64,000 nucleotides of DNA from Typhlomys cinereus (taxonomy: Eukaryota > Chordata > Mammalia > Rodentia > Platacanthomyidae), in the NCBI GenBank assembly GCA_023101885.1, contig JALPQD010000159.1, positions 1,516,566-1,580,565 of the forward strand, in the 5' to 3' direction. Under the pieces are notes generated by a model. That model searched no databases and was not told where the DNA came from. It saw only the letters and a program-made list of their open reading frames with translations. Shown here piece by piece: positions 36,270 to 48,208 of the stretch (its first letter is position 1; every line of letters starts with the position of its first letter). The position numbers and the translations under genes are program-made.

Positions 36270-38560
36270 ATGTATTTCTTTTTCTCTTTTTTAAAGGGAG
36301 AAAAGAGAATTTTTCAGCTTAAAGTTCCAAAGGAAATACACAGCCAATTATGATAGAAAAGTCATGGCTGGCTGGCAGAAGCTGGAGGCAGTTAAAATCA
36401 TGTTCATCATGGAGGCTGAGAGAGAGAAGACTAGAGAGCAAACAGAAGCAGGGTGGGACTAAACAATCTCAAGTCCCAATTCCTTGTGTCTTCCTCTAGA
36501 AAGGTTCTGCCCCCCAACACATGAGTATGGGAGACAACTCATATTTAAACAATGACACATCCACCCCTGGCCCACATAGACTCATTGTCACACATGATAA
36601 AAAAAAATACTCAGTCCAACTTTAAAAGTCCTTGTAGACTATATTAGTCACAACAATGTCCAAAAATACAAAAGACTAAACCCACCTGTAAGATCAAAAG
36701 GCAAGTTATATATTTTCAACATACCTTAGCACAGAATGGACATTCCTATTACAAAAGAAATATCCAAAAACCAGCAGGACAAACTCCAAATCTGGCAGCT
36801 GAAAGTTCAACAGAATTTTCCAATGAAATCATCTCAGTTCTTGAGTAAGGTTCTACCTTTCCAGTGAAAATGCCTACAGAACACATCACTTTTTTAATTT
36901 TTATTTATTTATTCAATTGTGAATGTGTGAGTGTGTGCACGTGTGTATGTAGAACCACGGGCGAATTCGGAACCACTATGAACCACCTCCACCTCCTCCT
37001 TGTTTACTCTGCCCCGGGATTCACAGGCTCCGCCCTACCAGGACTAGAAATGCAGGCCACCCAGCGCCTGTATGTGGGGTCTAGGATCCCAACTCACTAC
37101 CTTCTGCCTGCAAGGCAGAGGTTTAACCCCTGAGCCACCTCTCCAGCCCAGAGTGCATCACTTTGTTGAGCCGTCTCCTCCCATCCATTGTATTTGGCTG
37201 ACTTCTTCGGTGATTTCCTTGGCAAATGTCCCACATTGGCTCTGGCATCTCTTAGCAACTTCATTTCTCCACAGCAACCTGAACTGGAACAACACAACAC
37301 AAAATGCCCTTCTTTAGCCTCTCTGTAGTGTTTCAATCCTGGCCCCTCTGTCTAGCTTCAGTAATTCTCTGAAACCTTGGAGGAAGGATCTACACCTTTC
37401 TCACTCTTGCATTTTTTAATTTTTAAAAACCAGTACTATGTGGATGGCATTGCCAGGTTCTGCTATAACCTTGAGTTGGAAACAAGTCCCATTTCATCAC
37501 AGCAGATTCAACTTCTTTGTTCTGACTCTACAAAAATTCTCCTGGGCCTTTGCTTTAGAGGAGCAGAACAGTCCCTTAGAAATCTGAACTCTTAACTTCA
37601 GTTCTCTCCTTTCAAAAGAACTTGCATTTTTATGGGTAAGGACCTTCTCTGAGGAATTTGCCCTCAGCCTCCAGCTTTTTCTATTATCCAAATGGAGAAC
37701 AGATTTGATTTCCTAATGGTGCTGATCTAACAATACCCATCATTCTGCTGTCTCCCTTCTTCTACTTTAAATATTAAGCTTGCCACTGCATTTTTCATCT
37801 TCAAACGTTGTAATTTTTGTCTGCTTTGCCTGATTCCTTGCTCTTTTTCATCATAACTCTGAACAAGACACTAAAAAGTATCCATGTCACATTATTGATA
37901 TTATATTACCTTGCAACTTCCTCCACCAAAACTCAAATTTGACTTCAGGCAATCTTTCAAGAGGAGGGTAAAACTTGATCAAACTTTCTTCCAGTGTATC
38001 ACTCCATTTTCCCCTAATCCAGTTCCCAAGACAATCTCTGCTCTTCTCTACTTCTCTACGACCCTCACAAATTGGATTTCCACTGTTGGAATCCCTAACA
38101 GCATTAGTCTCTTCATAACTCTCACTAGAATTTCCTTTTAGACCTCATCTTCAAGTCACAAAGGCTTGCCCAGCACAAAGTCCCAATATTCTCCATATTT
38201 CTTCCAACAAACAGTTCCAAAGGTACATAAGCCACACAGTAATGTCCATACTTTTCTACTTCTCAGTACTAATGTCCCTCAACCTTCCAACATTTCCCTT
38301 TCTGGTACCAGATACTCTTAGCCTCACAGTAACACCCCACTTCTCAGTACCAATTTCCATACTGGTTATTCTTTCTGATGCTGTGAGGCACACCACTCAA
38401 GCTCTAGCAACTTAAGGGAGATTTACTCAACTTATGGTATCAGAGGGGAGATATAGTCCTTTGTGGTGGAAAAGTTGTGGTTGGCTGCCAGAAGCAGGAG
38501 GTGATTGAAGTCACATCCATTATGGAGGCAGAAAGAAAAAAACAGACTGAAGTCCATGAA
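36270..38560 (-). mobile_element. Old LTR-like element, minus strand (MaLR type)
   Basis: Two direct repeats bound about 1.8 kb of internal sequence. At 36358-36425 'gaaaagtcatggctggctggcagaagctggagg' and at 38465-38530 'gaaaagttgtggttggctgccagaagcaggagg', each followed by a 'catcatggaggc' / 'ccattatggaggc' block. Their orientation matches the inverted MaLR LTRs elsewhere in the window. The internal part has no long frame. A SINE (36893-37150) has inserted within it. Confidence 0.45.
36893..37150 (-). mobile_element. tRNA-derived SINE copy 5
   Basis: Minus-strand copy with head at the right end, short CA tract and AATAAATAAATAA-type tail at left. Approximate target-site duplication: gaacacatcacttt ending at 36892 and gagtgcatcacttt at 37151-37164. 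The body is shortened near 37052, where other copies have a longer GC-rich stretch. Confidence 0.9.
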
Positions 38561-38783
38561 CTTTCTCCTTACAATATTCTGTTTTCTCATTTGCCATTTG
38601 AAATATAGAAGAAATAATATCTGATCTTCATACCTTATAATTATACATGTATATAATATGTGGTAAAGATAGAATGAAATAAACACATAATCATGAAAAA
38701 AGTGTGTGTTTTAAAGTACTATATGGACTATATTTTTGAGATATTTTATTTTAATTTACCTAATAAAATTTGTATTCTATCTT
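38561..38783. other. Unrecognised sequence
   Basis: Short AT-rich interval before a SINE. Confidence 0.4.
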
Positions 38784-38799
38784 TAAAAACTGATAGTTC

Positions 38800-39128
38800 G
38801 GGGCTGGAGAAGTGGCTCAGGGGTTAAGCCTCTGCCTTGCAGGCAGAAGGTCCTGAGTTCCGATCCTAGACCCCATGTATAGACGCCAGGTGGAAGCGGC
38901 GCTGCCTGGGTTTCTGGTCCTGGTAGGGAGGAGCCTGTGAAACCAGGGGCAGAGTAAACAAGGAAGAGGTGGAGGTGGTCCATGGTGGTTCCCGAATTCG
39001 CCTGTGGTTCTACACACACACACACACACACACACATACACACACACACACACACACAAACATACGCGCACACATGCACACACACACATACAATTGAATA
39101 AATAATAAAAAAAGATAAAACGATTTTG
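38800..39128 (+). mobile_element. tRNA-derived SINE copy 6
   Basis: Full copy, starting ggggctggagaagtggctca. Long CA tract at about 39013-39090 and AATAAATAATAAAAAA tail. Target-site duplication taaaaactgatagttc (38784-38799) and taaaaactgatagctc (39129-39144), 15 of 16 bases identical. Confidence 0.96.
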
Positions 39129-39144
39129 TAAAAACTGATAGCTC

Positions 39145-39711
39145 CACATAATCTTAGTACTTCCAATTTAAACAAAAATCTTACTTGTTTGACAGCTTTA
39201 ATTTTCGTATGTGTGTAGAAATAAAAGAAAAAATGTGTTTTCTAATGTTTCAAAGCCCTAATTATTATTGTATATATTCCCTTCATAAAACTGAAAATTT
39301 TTTGACTGATTTATGTCATCAACAGATGAGCAAAAATGTTTGACTGGTTTTCAATGACAGAGTAATTTCTGTGCTGATAACTATTGCTCAAACATGCCCA
39401 CTAGGTGACTAATCTGGGATTTGATCATAAACTAGTGAACATGTTTAAACATTGTTATTGGTGAGCAATACATAAGTTTCTGCAAACTTACTTATGTTTA
39501 CAGCTTTTTACAGACTTGATGGCTATTTATGTGATTTAATGATATTATTAGAAAAACTTCATAATTATGTGTTTTTGTTTGAAATATGAATGATGAACCT
39601 GGAAAATAATGGTATGAACTAATAATGACTTAATAAATATAGTATAGTAGGAAAAAAATAATCGCAGTTCAAGGCCCAAGGAGAAAGTGGACATAAAAAA
39701 GGTATCTTGAG
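39145..39711. other. Unrecognised sequence
   Basis: AT-rich interval between two SINEs; no supported feature. Confidence 0.5.
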
Positions 39712-39723
39712 AGTGACAAGCCA

Positions 39724-39995
39724 GGGGACTGGAGAGGTGGCTCAGGGGTTAAGCCTCTGCCTTGCAGGCGGAAGGTCCTGAGTTCGGATCCTAGACCCCA
39801 CGTATAAACGCCGGGAGGAAGCAGGGGCGGCCTGCGTTTCTGGTCCTGGTAGGGCGGAGCCTGTGAATACCCGGGCTGAGTAAACAAGGAGGTGGAGGTA
39901 GTCCATGTTGGTTTCCAAATTCTTCAGTGGTTCTACATACACACACGGTCACATACGCATACACGCACAATTGAATAAATAATAAATTTTGAAAA
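39724..39995 (+). mobile_element. tRNA-derived SINE copy 7
   Basis: Starts ggggactggagaggtggctc, shows the body with cgtataaacgccgggagg, a short imperfect CA/CG tract and an AATAAATAATAAA tail. Target-site duplication agtgacaagcca (39712-39723) and agtggcaaacca (39996-40007). Confidence 0.95.
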
Positions 39996-40196
39996 AGTGG
40001 CAAACCAAGAAACTGGCAATTCGCAGTTGTCATTTTTTATTCTACTTATGTTTTCTGCCTTTCTCTTTAATAACTCTTCAGTTCATTTAAGATTCATAGC
40101 CTTATATGTAATGTGGAATGTTAAAAAGTCTTTTTCAATAAACTATTGTATTGTGAATCTCCTTAATTAAACAAGGTATCCATTCTTCTTTAAACT

Positions 40197-40340
40197 ATGT
40201 ATTTAGGATGTGTGTGTATAAATGTGTATGTGTCTGTGTGTGTGTGTGTCTGTGTGTGTGTGTCTGTGTGTGTGTGTCTGTGTGTCTATGTGTCTGTGTG
40301 TGTCTGTATCTTTGTGTGTCTGTGTTTCTGTTTGTGGGCA
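40197..40340 (+). repeat. (TG)n/(TGTC)n microsatellite
   Basis: About 130 bp of TG repeats regularly broken by TCTG. Followed by 'ggcaggtgttcatatcatacc', which hints at an old rodent SINE-associated TG tract, but that is not certain. Cys/Val-rich frames here are artefacts. Confidence 0.9.
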
Positions 40341-40769
40341 GGTGTTCATATCATACCACACATACAGAGGTTAGAAGATACCTTTTAATAACTCTTTCTT
40401 TCTACCTTGCTGGGAAAGTTTCTATTTTGTTGTTTCTGCCACTTTGGCTACTGTAGACTATCTATCTGACCTGTAAGTTGCCAGCAGACTCTTCTTTTTC
40501 CACCTCTTACCTTTCTACAGAAGTGCTGATATTACATAAGAGCCAACACAACCAGATTTTGTATATGGATTCTAGGAATCATTATCAGGTCCTTAGCGTT
40601 TTCATCCATGGACCCACATCATAGAGCATAAAGAAAGGTTTCTTCCTAAAGCACTCCAATAGGTATACAGACAGAATATCTAAAAAACAAATCAATACTT
40701 TCTGAAACCACTTATTTTAAAGTATTTTATTGCTTTAAAGATTCATATATGAATTTAGTGAATTTATGA
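40341..40769. other. Unrecognised sequence
   Basis: No supported feature. Confidence 0.4.
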
Positions 40770-41450
40770 TATCTTCACAACTCAATCCTCAATTTCATCC
40801 CTCTTCTTTTACCCATGACAGCCCTTCTTTCTCACTGACAGTCTTCCTCCTATTTTCATGTTCTTTCACATGTGTGACCCACTGTGTTTCATTTGGTTTT
40901 TCTTTGATGGCATGTGCCTTAACACTAGCTGAACCATAAATCATATGTCAGTGGATATGACACTAGGAAAGCATTCTTCCCCACTTCATTAGTATTAACC
41001 TTCTTCTGTCTCTCAGGATGTTGTGAGGCCTTTTGAGATGTCAATATATGGTAAAATGTTGAAGGACAAATGTCATGTAGAACTTGTAGAAATGCATATA
41101 ACTAAAGTGAATTTATGGTTACAAAAGTCCTGTCAGGTCCAAAAGATAATGTCTGGAAAGACCTGTGCCCCCTTTAACCTCTAACAGATTTAAGTATCCT
41201 CTTCTGCAATGTTCCCTGAGCCTTGTGATGGAGATGTGAATTAGATGGTCTGTTTAAGGTGGAGTAGTCTGAAGTCATTTATTTTCTTCACTTTTTTATT
41301 CGCATGTAATTACATTCAATAAGTATCTTTCTTTGCAAAAAAAAGTTTCAAGATTGAATGCTGAGTGTTCCTCCATCTATCATTATACCTCTATGGGTAT
41401 AATGATAGCTGTTTAACAGCAGTTTGATGTATCTCTTTGTTACCAAAGGA
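40770..41450. repeat. Possible third copy of the 24060/25210 repeat
   Basis: The end 'gaatgctgagtgttcctcc' followed by 'ctatgggtataatgatagctgtttaacagcagtttgatgtat' matches 25845-25915. A pyrimidine-rich start at 40785-40860 also fits. Strongly diverged. Confidence 0.4.
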
Positions 41451-42800
41451 AATGTACTAACACTGAAGTATTATAATATTGGCAACTAAAATCAACTTTA
41501 ATGTAAGTATCAGGATGTATTAATCATGCAAGTAATCTCTAATAAAGAAAGTATGTCAAAAAGCCTAATATTGCTTTACCATGGCTTTGAAAATAAAAGT
41601 TATTTTTCACACTTGAGAAAAGGAGGTGTCCATATGAAGTAGAATACACATATCAGTCTGCTTAAAAATAAGATGTACCTCTTTGGTCTAGAGAGCAATT
41701 CTCTTTATAAGGATCCTACATTAATATATTGCCATCTATTATAAAAGACAGTCATAGTTACTGCCAAAAGTCTACAGACATTTATTATTTAAGATGTATC
41801 ATGGTTTAGCACATTTGTTAAAACGTTAAAGCTTAAATGAATTCTTTTAAGTATATTTCTATAAGTATCCACACATTTCATTTAATAAGGATTTTCATAG
41901 TCCAAGTAATAAATACTAGCAGTCACTTCTACTAGTACCACCACTTCAGAAGTCTCAAATTCATCCGTATATCTGAGTGACCAACCTTAATATCTTCAGA
42001 GGAAAATTGAAGCTTTTCTAAGGCAATGCAAAACAGAGACTTGTTACGAAATACTATTCACAACTTCATGGTGCCCAAAATTTACTTCATTTATACTGAT
42101 TTAGAATCAGCTATAATAAATATCTTATAAAAACTGTTAAATTACCAGGCACTACTTATGGAGACCCCATGTTAGAAAAGAATTCAAGCCTATGATAATT
42201 CTAGCATTTTTTCAAATAAAACCACTTAATTTCTCACCCTAAATCATATCAATCTACCCTGTTCACTGTAATGCCCTTATTACCTCAACCTCATGTTGTA
42301 GTTAATTTCCATGAGTAAAATCAGTTGGTAGTGTCATGTGGGGGCAAAAATAATAGTAATGATTTTTTTCAAGAGTCTTCTTATTTCTTCTGACACACTG
42401 ATCCAAAAAACAGAGGAAAGGTTCACAAAATGTTCCAAATTTCATATTTTGTGGATATTAAATGGTTACTGAAAATTATTCCATAAGCATATAGTGAATT
42501 GGAATTTTCAGAAGCAACATCTGTGGAGAAATCAATGAAATAGGTTTAAGAAGAAACTTGCCTCTGATATAGTCACAGAAAAAATAATATATCCCATCTC
42601 TTGTGGGATGCAGAGAAGATGGCATGAAAGCAAAGAGCTTCCTTAAAATATACAAAGAAGTTCAGGAATATTTTTATCAGCTTGGTAATGTACACTAAAA
42701 TCATTTATCAGTTTAGAGTAAAACTGCATCTGTTTATTTAGCATCAATAACAGATAAAGTGAAACCAAGAGAAATGCAAAGGCACCACCTGGCTGTCAGA
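41451..42800. other. Unrecognised sequence
   Basis: About 1.35 kb of AT-rich DNA with no supported feature. Confidence 0.5.
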
Positions 42801-45425
42801 TAGATGTATTCTTTCAACTTCATTATGAACTGGCATGTCTATATTCCTCCTGAACATCAGGGTCCATGAGGTCTGTCAGGGAGTGAATCCATTCTGTGTC
42901 TGCAGGACTCTTTCCACACTGGGCCTCAAGTGAAAGAGAGGAAGTCAAAGCTTTAATATTTGAGAGATCCTTCACTGTGTTTTGTGGCATAAACATTTAT
43001 CCTCTGGGAACTAAGACTTCGGGAACAGGAAGGAAAAATCCTAAAACTAGGCTATTAGAATGATGACATGTGAAACCATATCTACATAGATGAGTCTCGT
43101 CTTGAATTCGCTCAGTGTCGATACTGTAATAACACAAACTAAATAACAGAACAGCCCAATACCATGCCTATTGATTCACAACATATTTTGTGCCTTGAGT
43201 ATGATTGTGTATCCTTGCAGTTTATCATCTATATGATAGCACTTTGTCCTTTTCTTTGTCTATGTTATCACACAGAAACTGGATGTGAGGCAAGCGAAGA
43301 TTACTGGCTGTCATGTTCCAATGCCCACCTCCCTTACTAGAAAGTAAGTCCCTTAAAATGGTACATTGTCTCAAAAGATTGGGAATAACAGGTAAGGAAT
43401 TCTGACAACCATCACTATTAACATATTCAGGACTTAAGAAATAGCTATCATTGGGATCAATATTTCTCGTAGAAGGAAAAGCATGCAGAGAGGATGATTT
43501 CTGCAGGTTCTTGTGGTTTAGGGTAATTTTCATCACTTTGGCATAATTGAAACTTGCGATTTTTTAGGAGTGTGGGAAAATTGGAGTGCAATAATGGGGA
43601 AGGGTGTTGAATAGAGCATTGAGTGATATACCAATGAGTTTAGAAATTAGGTTAGACTGAAAAATACTAGACAAAGTTCATATGTTCAAAAACTGCAACA
43701 GTGTGAAAGGGTAGTGAAGATCAGACAGTCTTACAAAAGACACTATGCAGGTTGTGAGGAAAACATAAAATCACTTCATGATTTGACTTCAGAATATGGA
43801 GTTTTCCTAAACTGAGATTTTACAAACTTCCCACGGGATTCTTTTGTAGGACATCAGCAACTCAGCTGGATAGAATAAACAGCTAAGTAAAAATGCTGTG
43901 AAGTACTAGATATAGGAATACAAGATTCTGGGGACAATTTGAGATTGCAAGGATATATTTTGAAACCATGGGCACAGATATTATAATTAAACAATTAATC
44001 TAAAAACTATTTCCACTGCAGTGAAATCAGATAACAGGAAAGTAAAATAACATTGACTAAATCTGGTAATCAGTTGTGTCAAATGGTACTGATTCAGTCT
44101 ATGAGATGAGAGATCTGAGGTAACCATATGTTGATGTTCTGTCCAAGAGACCTTTTGGAAGAGCATAAGAGCGAATGTACCAGATACAAGTGAAAAGTGC
44201 AAGAGGAATTTAAATCAAGCTATGTAGACAACTCTATTAAAGAGCTTTATAGTGAAGCAGCTCTGAGAATTGCAGTACCTAATGGCTAAGCAGGAAGTGG
44301 AATCAAGAGGTCAACTGAAGGTTTTTAATGTTTCCTTGACTTTGTGTTGTTCAATTAGGTTTTGTTTTGAGTGGATGGGAACAATACAGCTCTATTTTAT
44401 CATACAATGTCCCCCAGGAAATTATGCTGGAGAAGTACACAATAGCTGAGAAGTCTGAGGTCTAACATGAAATGTGGACAGCATGGCCTTTGGATAGGAA
44501 CAGATTTATTCCTTAATTGCAGCAAAACAATGCTTATGGAAAACAATTAAGTATGTGAGATATAGTGCAGGAAATCTGTGGAAGATTCGTCTAATTGATT
44601 CTATTTTGCAATCAAGTAAGAAGTATGTTTGTTTCTTTTTAAATATGTGTGTTTGTGCTTGCTTGCTTGCTTGTTTTCTGAACTTGTACTAATACTGTCC
44701 TAATCTGTCTGCTCTGCCCTGCTTCTAAATGCTTTTTTATGTCTGAAAATTCCCTAGTGAACAGAGGTCTCTGCAGTCAATGACCACTATGGAGATAGAA
44801 GGCAAGATGTAGGCAAATAGTCCTGCTGTGGATCTTGGTTTAGTCTATAATGCATGATCAAGTCACCTTTTCCAGTTGGAACTTTGCTGGTATATGATAC
44901 TTCATGAAGTTCTACGACATGTTTTTTATTACCTGCTCTGTTACCTTCACTGTAGAATTCAAGGCTTTGGCATTAGGCAGTAAGATTCTATCTAGCTCTC
45001 AGGGTCCACATTAAACAAGAAACTGCTTTCATCTTCAACATAAGAGAAATACTCCTTTGAAGGCAGTGAAAATAAGCCTTGGAACAGTCATTCTAAATTT
45101 GGCTGATCACTGGACTTGTCTAGAACACTCTTTGAAAAATAGACATTCTGGGGTATCTCTCTTAAACATGGATGAAAGCAAGGCTAGAGCAGGGTACAGA
45201 TGTGATAATGACCTTAAATCATGGGACATTCAATCAATGCACTCAGCAGTAATAGCAGAAATGAAAATAGCTTTTTTCTACTACATTGCCTGAAAAATAA
45301 ATGAAAAAACTGTTTTAAACAATTATCTTTACCAGTGTGATTCTTATGAGAAGCCTACATGCAGGTCTTTAGTATAATATTCTTTTCCTATTTCCATTTC
45401 TCATAATGCACATATATATTTTACA
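42801..45425. other. Mostly unrecognised; possible old repeat at 44000-45300
   Basis: The part around 44230-44600 ('gagaattgcagtacctaatggctaagcaggaag', 'ggcctttggataggaacagatttattccttaattgcagcaaaac') has the feel of an old rodent dispersed repeat, but I cannot name it. Outside the doubtful frame at 43225-43536 there is nothing to report. Confidence 0.35.
43225..43536 (-). CDS. Unidentified 103-codon open frame (doubtful)
   Basis: One of the few longer frames in unique-looking sequence. It starts MMKITLNHKNLQKSSSL and ends DNIDKEKDKVLSYR. Composition is balanced, with no low-complexity run, no signal peptide, no membrane segment, no cysteine pattern and no domain I recognise. No promoter or clear splice site was identified on either side. 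It could be chance, a remnant of a processed gene, or part of an old endogenous element. I would not call it a gene without transcript or conservation support. Confidence 0.15.
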   Translation of the reverse strand: MMKITLNHKNLQKSSSLHAFPSTRNIDPNDSYFLSPEYVNSDGCQNSLPVIPNLLRQCTILRDLLSSKGGGHWNMTASNLRLPHIQFLCDNIDKEKDKVLSYR

Positions 45426-45429
45426 ATCA

Positions 45430-45900
45430 TAATTAATACTTTTCAACTTACTCCAAAATAATAATAATCCATTTTAATTTCCATTTCCCTGGCTAGACCT
45501 AACTTACTATTTCTTATAGCCACCTTTTCTGCAGTATTCCTTATTTTGAAGAGAGAGTGGCATAAATGCCTTGTTTAGAACTGATACTTGCTTGTCCTTT
45601 GCCTAAACATTAGTGAACATCTTTCCATATACCTTCTGAGAAATATCTATTCAGACCTGTTATAATCAAATTGCTTGTTTTCCTACTGATGCAAATTGAG
45701 GCACTAATTTTAGATACTGACAGCATCTTCCTTATTATAAAAACAAATTCTGCACTATTGTAACAATAACATTCTAAAGTCATTATTTTTCACTACTTAT
45801 ATCATACTTTATCTTTTCTCATTTAACAAGTAGATTTATTTTTTCTGTGTATTAAGTTGGAAACTACATGATTACCTGTCTTTAGAAAAAATATTTTTTC
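45430..45900 (-). mobile_element. Possible old L1, antisense
   Basis: Phrases such as 'gaacatctttccatataccttctgagaaatatctattcagacctgttataatcaaattgcttgttttc' resemble antisense ORF2 3' sequence of an old L1. Weak and diverged. Confidence 0.35.
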
Positions 45901-46969
45901 TTTCTTTACAAGTAGATATACTCCATATGTGCAAGCAGCTCTTGTTGTCAATTGTTGATTCAGATGTACCAGTAAATTGCATTTCTTCGCTTCAGTTTAT
46001 ACAAGGAATAAGGAATACTGTACATGAAGTCACATTACATAAAATGATAAGTTTAATGAGTAAGATGCATTTTCTCTATAACATAGAAAGTCAAGTTTGG
46101 ACTTCCTAAGGAATCATTTATCCATTAATGTTTACTGTGCTCTTACTATAACTAGTATTGTGGTAGACCTCTGTTTTACAAAGGCATATGAGGCAATGTC
46201 TGGGTCACCAATTATTTCACTGTAATTCAGAAATCAGATGGATAAAAAATACTATCCAGTAATGAAAGAGCTTAATATTGATACAATGTTGGAATGACTA
46301 AAATAAGGCCAAGTAGGGCTTTTACTAGAAAAGGTAATAGCTAAATTGAAAAAAGAATATTTCAACCAGTATAGGAGAGAAGGCCAAAATCAAATCAATA
46401 TAATGAAAGGAACAGAAAAATAAGAAAATATGTCAATACGGGTCTTTAGTGTTTGTGTATGACTCAGTGTTCAATGTCTTTATGAGAGTGGATGCTGCAT
46501 GATTAAAAATGATGATTCTGATGATTCAGAAAATACCTAACATGTTGATATGTTCCTAAATTTCATATTTTCTCTTCTATTCTAACCATCAATTAACCTT
46601 GCATTTTTGAAGTGTAACCAAGCTTATTTTGACCATTTTAATGCACACGCATGTTACTAGGGTAGAAACCTCAATGACTGCATTTGCTGATGTGATAATC
46701 CTGCATGGGACTTCTCAGCAAGTACTTCCTAATGCTGGTAAAATTATTCAAACCAAAGGATGTTTAAGCTTTAATACCTCCCGACAACATGTGTGCAATA
46801 ATAACTATTCCCTATTTCTTTCTCTTTTTCACAATTCTCATAATGTATTCCTTCTCCCAAACATTTACCTTGATGCTCCAATAAATCTTCAAATCCACAG
46901 AAGCCAGAAACGACTCTAGTCTCTGTATTAATGTCTCAATATATTTTTGTACATTTGAAAATATTATCC
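45901..46969. other. Unrecognised sequence
   Basis: No supported feature in about 1.1 kb. Confidence 0.45.
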
Positions 46970-47165
46970 CTACTATATTAGAGATAAACTCCTCTTTGAT
47001 AATTTACATATATCAATCACAGATGCAGCCATGTTCCTGTGCATTTGTGGATCACAAGGCCCCTGATGAAGGGAGAAGAGGGTGGAAGATGAGAAGATGG
47101 TACTGAAGGGGAAAGGACATAAATTTATTTTGTTTGTATAACAAAAATTCCTAATAAACATGTTT
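46970..47165 (+). mobile_element. Possible old L1 3' end
   Basis: A purine-rich stretch 'gatgaagggagaagagggtggaagatgagaaga' followed by 'tttgtttgtataacaaaaattcctaataaa' mimics the purine tract plus 'aagtttgtatgagc...aataaaa' end of the young L1s. Diverged. Confidence 0.35.
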
Positions 47166-47265
47166 ATGAAAAATTACAGGCCACTGAGAAATCTGTTGTT
47201 CTACCTTCTCTACTCTGAGACTACTGCTTGACATTCCTGTAGTACTTTTACTCTTGAATTTATTT

Positions 47266-47543
47266 TTTTATTATTTATTTATTTGTGCATGTGTATGTGT
47301 GTGCATGTGCATGTGTATGTATGTGTGTGTGTGTATAAAACAACAGATGAATTCGGGAACCACCATGGACTGCCTCCACCTCCTCCTTGTTTACTCTGCC
47401 CCGGGATTCACAGGCTTTGCCCTACCAGGACCAGAAATGTCCTGGCATTCCGCTTGGCATCTATATGTGGGGTCTAGGATCCGAACTCAGGACCTTCCAC
47501 CTGCAAGGAAGAGGCTTAACCCCTGAGCCACCTCTCCAGCCCC
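47266..47543 (-). mobile_element. tRNA-derived SINE copy 8
   Basis: Minus-strand copy; CA tract seen as TG/ATGT at 47284-47334. Part of the GC-rich body is altered (tcctggcattccgcttggc). Target-site duplication actcttgaatttattt (47250-47265) and actgttgaatttattt (47544-47559), 15 of 16 identical. Confidence 0.95.
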
Positions 47544-47559
47544 ACTGTTGAATTTATTT

Positions 47560-47985
47560 GTGTTTTCCTTTATTCTCCATTTTGGAGTTGCTATACACAT
47601 TTTAGCTCATTGATGAATTACAAAAAGCTTCCCTTCTTCTAGTTTCTCTAATTTTTATGTAATCTTGTACACTGTCATGCTATGCTTTCTTGAAAGCAAT
47701 AACACATTATATATTAAATTTCAAAAGTCCTCATTAAACATTGAAATTCAGTCGTTACAAAACCATGTATTTGATACAACTCTAGCATAAAACAAGCATT
47801 CTAGTTCACCAAGTCTGCTTTTTGTTCCACAGATTTAACTGCCTAGCCATTTCCCTAGTCCTTAACAAATCATTTTTTGAATGATTTGTTGCACTCCTGC
47901 CCTTCTTGAGTACAGGCTTCTGAACTAATGTTCAGTTTTTACTCCCATTATCAGTATAAGGTCTAGTTTCAGAAAACAGATGCAA
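47560..47985. other. Unrecognised sequence
   Basis: No supported feature. Confidence 0.45.
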
Positions 47986-48087
47986 GGGGCGGCCTGCGCT
48001 TCTGGTCCTGGTAGGGCGGAGCCTGTGAATCCCCGGGCAGAAGGAGGTGGAGGCGTCCATGGTGGTTCGCGAATTCGTCCGTGGTTC

Positions 48088-48135
<48 letters not shown>

Positions 48136-48151
48136 TGCACACAGTTGAATA

Positions 48152-48196
<45 letters not shown>

Positions 48197-48208
48197 TAAA
48201 AAAAAGAA
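47986..48208 (+). mobile_element. SINE copy 9, 5'-truncated, with (TAA)n tail
   Basis: Starts inside the body at ggggcggcctgcgcttctgg, so the whole tRNA-like head with the Pol III boxes is missing. The rest (tggtagggcggagcctgtg, cgcgaattcg, gtggttctac) is close to copy 4. It has a long CA tract (about 48092-48130) and a tail expanded to (TAA)n at 48152-48196. No convincing target-site duplication was found. Confidence 0.9.
48152..48196 (+). repeat. (TAA)n microsatellite from SINE tail
   Basis: About 15 TAA units that have grown out of the AATAAATAATAA tail of SINE copy 9. Confidence 0.95.

Noticed and set aside
40197..40456. Cys/Val-rich frames at the TG repeat
   Set aside because: Low-complexity translation of a microsatellite.
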